A stretch of 64,000 nucleotides of DNA, taken from Lentisphaerae bacterium GWF2_38_69 (GTDB taxonomy: Bacteria > Verrucomicrobiota > Lentisphaeria > Victivallales > GWF2-38-69). The position numbers and the translations under genes are program-made. The notes below the pieces were generated by a model that did not search any database, was not told the DNA's origin, and saw nothing but the letters and a program-made list of their open reading frames with translations. Location: positions 41,132 through 105,131 of the forward strand of contig MHBE01000029.1 of assembly GCA_001803205.1 (NCBI GenBank). Reading direction: 5' to 3'. Numbering within the stretch: position 1 is the stretch's first letter; each line of letters begins with the position of its first letter. This document shows positions 63,965-64,000 of this stretch, piece by piece.

Positions 63965-64000
63965 CAAATAGAGTGATAGTATAAATTTTGCAAAGAAAGA

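Overview
The window is a gene-dense, low-GC stretch from a bacterium with an outer membrane and an apparently anaerobic life. The envelope evidence is a Kdo transferase (WaaA), TolB and an EmrA-type fusion protein. The anaerobic evidence is a six-subunit Ech-type [NiFe] hydrogenase and a desulfoferrodoxin (superoxide reductase). Fermentation or storage-glycogen use fits glycogen phosphorylase and two exported GH13 amylases. No rRNA, CRISPR array, intact transposon or prophage was seen. A candidate-phylum anaerobe would fit, but no marker here fixes the taxonomy.

Layout. 1-2.1 kb: partial RluA-type pseudouridine synthase and ffh. 2.1-7.2 kb: echABCDEF on the minus strand, ending at a terminator shared with ffh. 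7.4-18.2 kb: tolB, waaA, a U32 protein, dgt, an ABC1/UbiB kinase, a nitroreductase, then pdxS-pdxT, an AI-2E permease and dfx. 18.2-18.8 kb: two unannotated small ORFs below a cluster of inverted repeats. 18.9-28.8 kb: accessory genes (DUF1634/TauE pair, CNNM protein, sugar-porter-like MFS, Cache-HAMP-HD-GYP protein, MFS pseudogene scrap, Cys-rich small protein, drug MFS, methyltransferase, Sel1 protein). 28.8-36.5 kb: tRNA-Ser(GCT), glgP, an M18 aminopeptidase and two GH13 genes. 36.5-43.4 kb: a compact biotin operon bioF-bioH-bioC-bioDA-bioB followed by argC. 43.4-50.8 kb: rplM-rpsI, a DnaQ-like exonuclease, a damaged DUF4160/DUF2442 pair, a VOC protein, a divergent Mur ligase, pcm, cstA and DUF523. 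50.9-57.2 kb: an XRE-HTH/PAS/HD-GYP protein, then a tightly coupled trio of family-B DNA polymerase, unknown 236-residue protein and S15/CocE-like protein, with a Fur-box-like palindrome just upstream. 57.3-62.9 kb: aspartate aminotransferase, lysine-2,3-aminomutase-family protein, TPR lipoprotein, and divergent emrB/emrA. 63.0-64 kb: a 5'-truncated AAA ATPase coupled to an RloB-like TOPRIM gene, a defence-module relic.

How genes work together. Ech would couple ferredoxin oxidation to H2 formation and ion translocation. The bio operon would carry malonyl-ACP methyl ester through pimeloyl-ACP to biotin, with BioD and BioA fused. PdxS/PdxT make pyridoxal phosphate, which is used by several enzymes here (GlgP, BioA, BioF, aspartate aminotransferase, KamA family). 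The strongest candidate for an undescribed system is the polB-unknown-S15-like operon beside the HD-GYP regulator. Other points of interest are the 18.3-18.8 kb small-ORF locus and the defence relic at the right edge.
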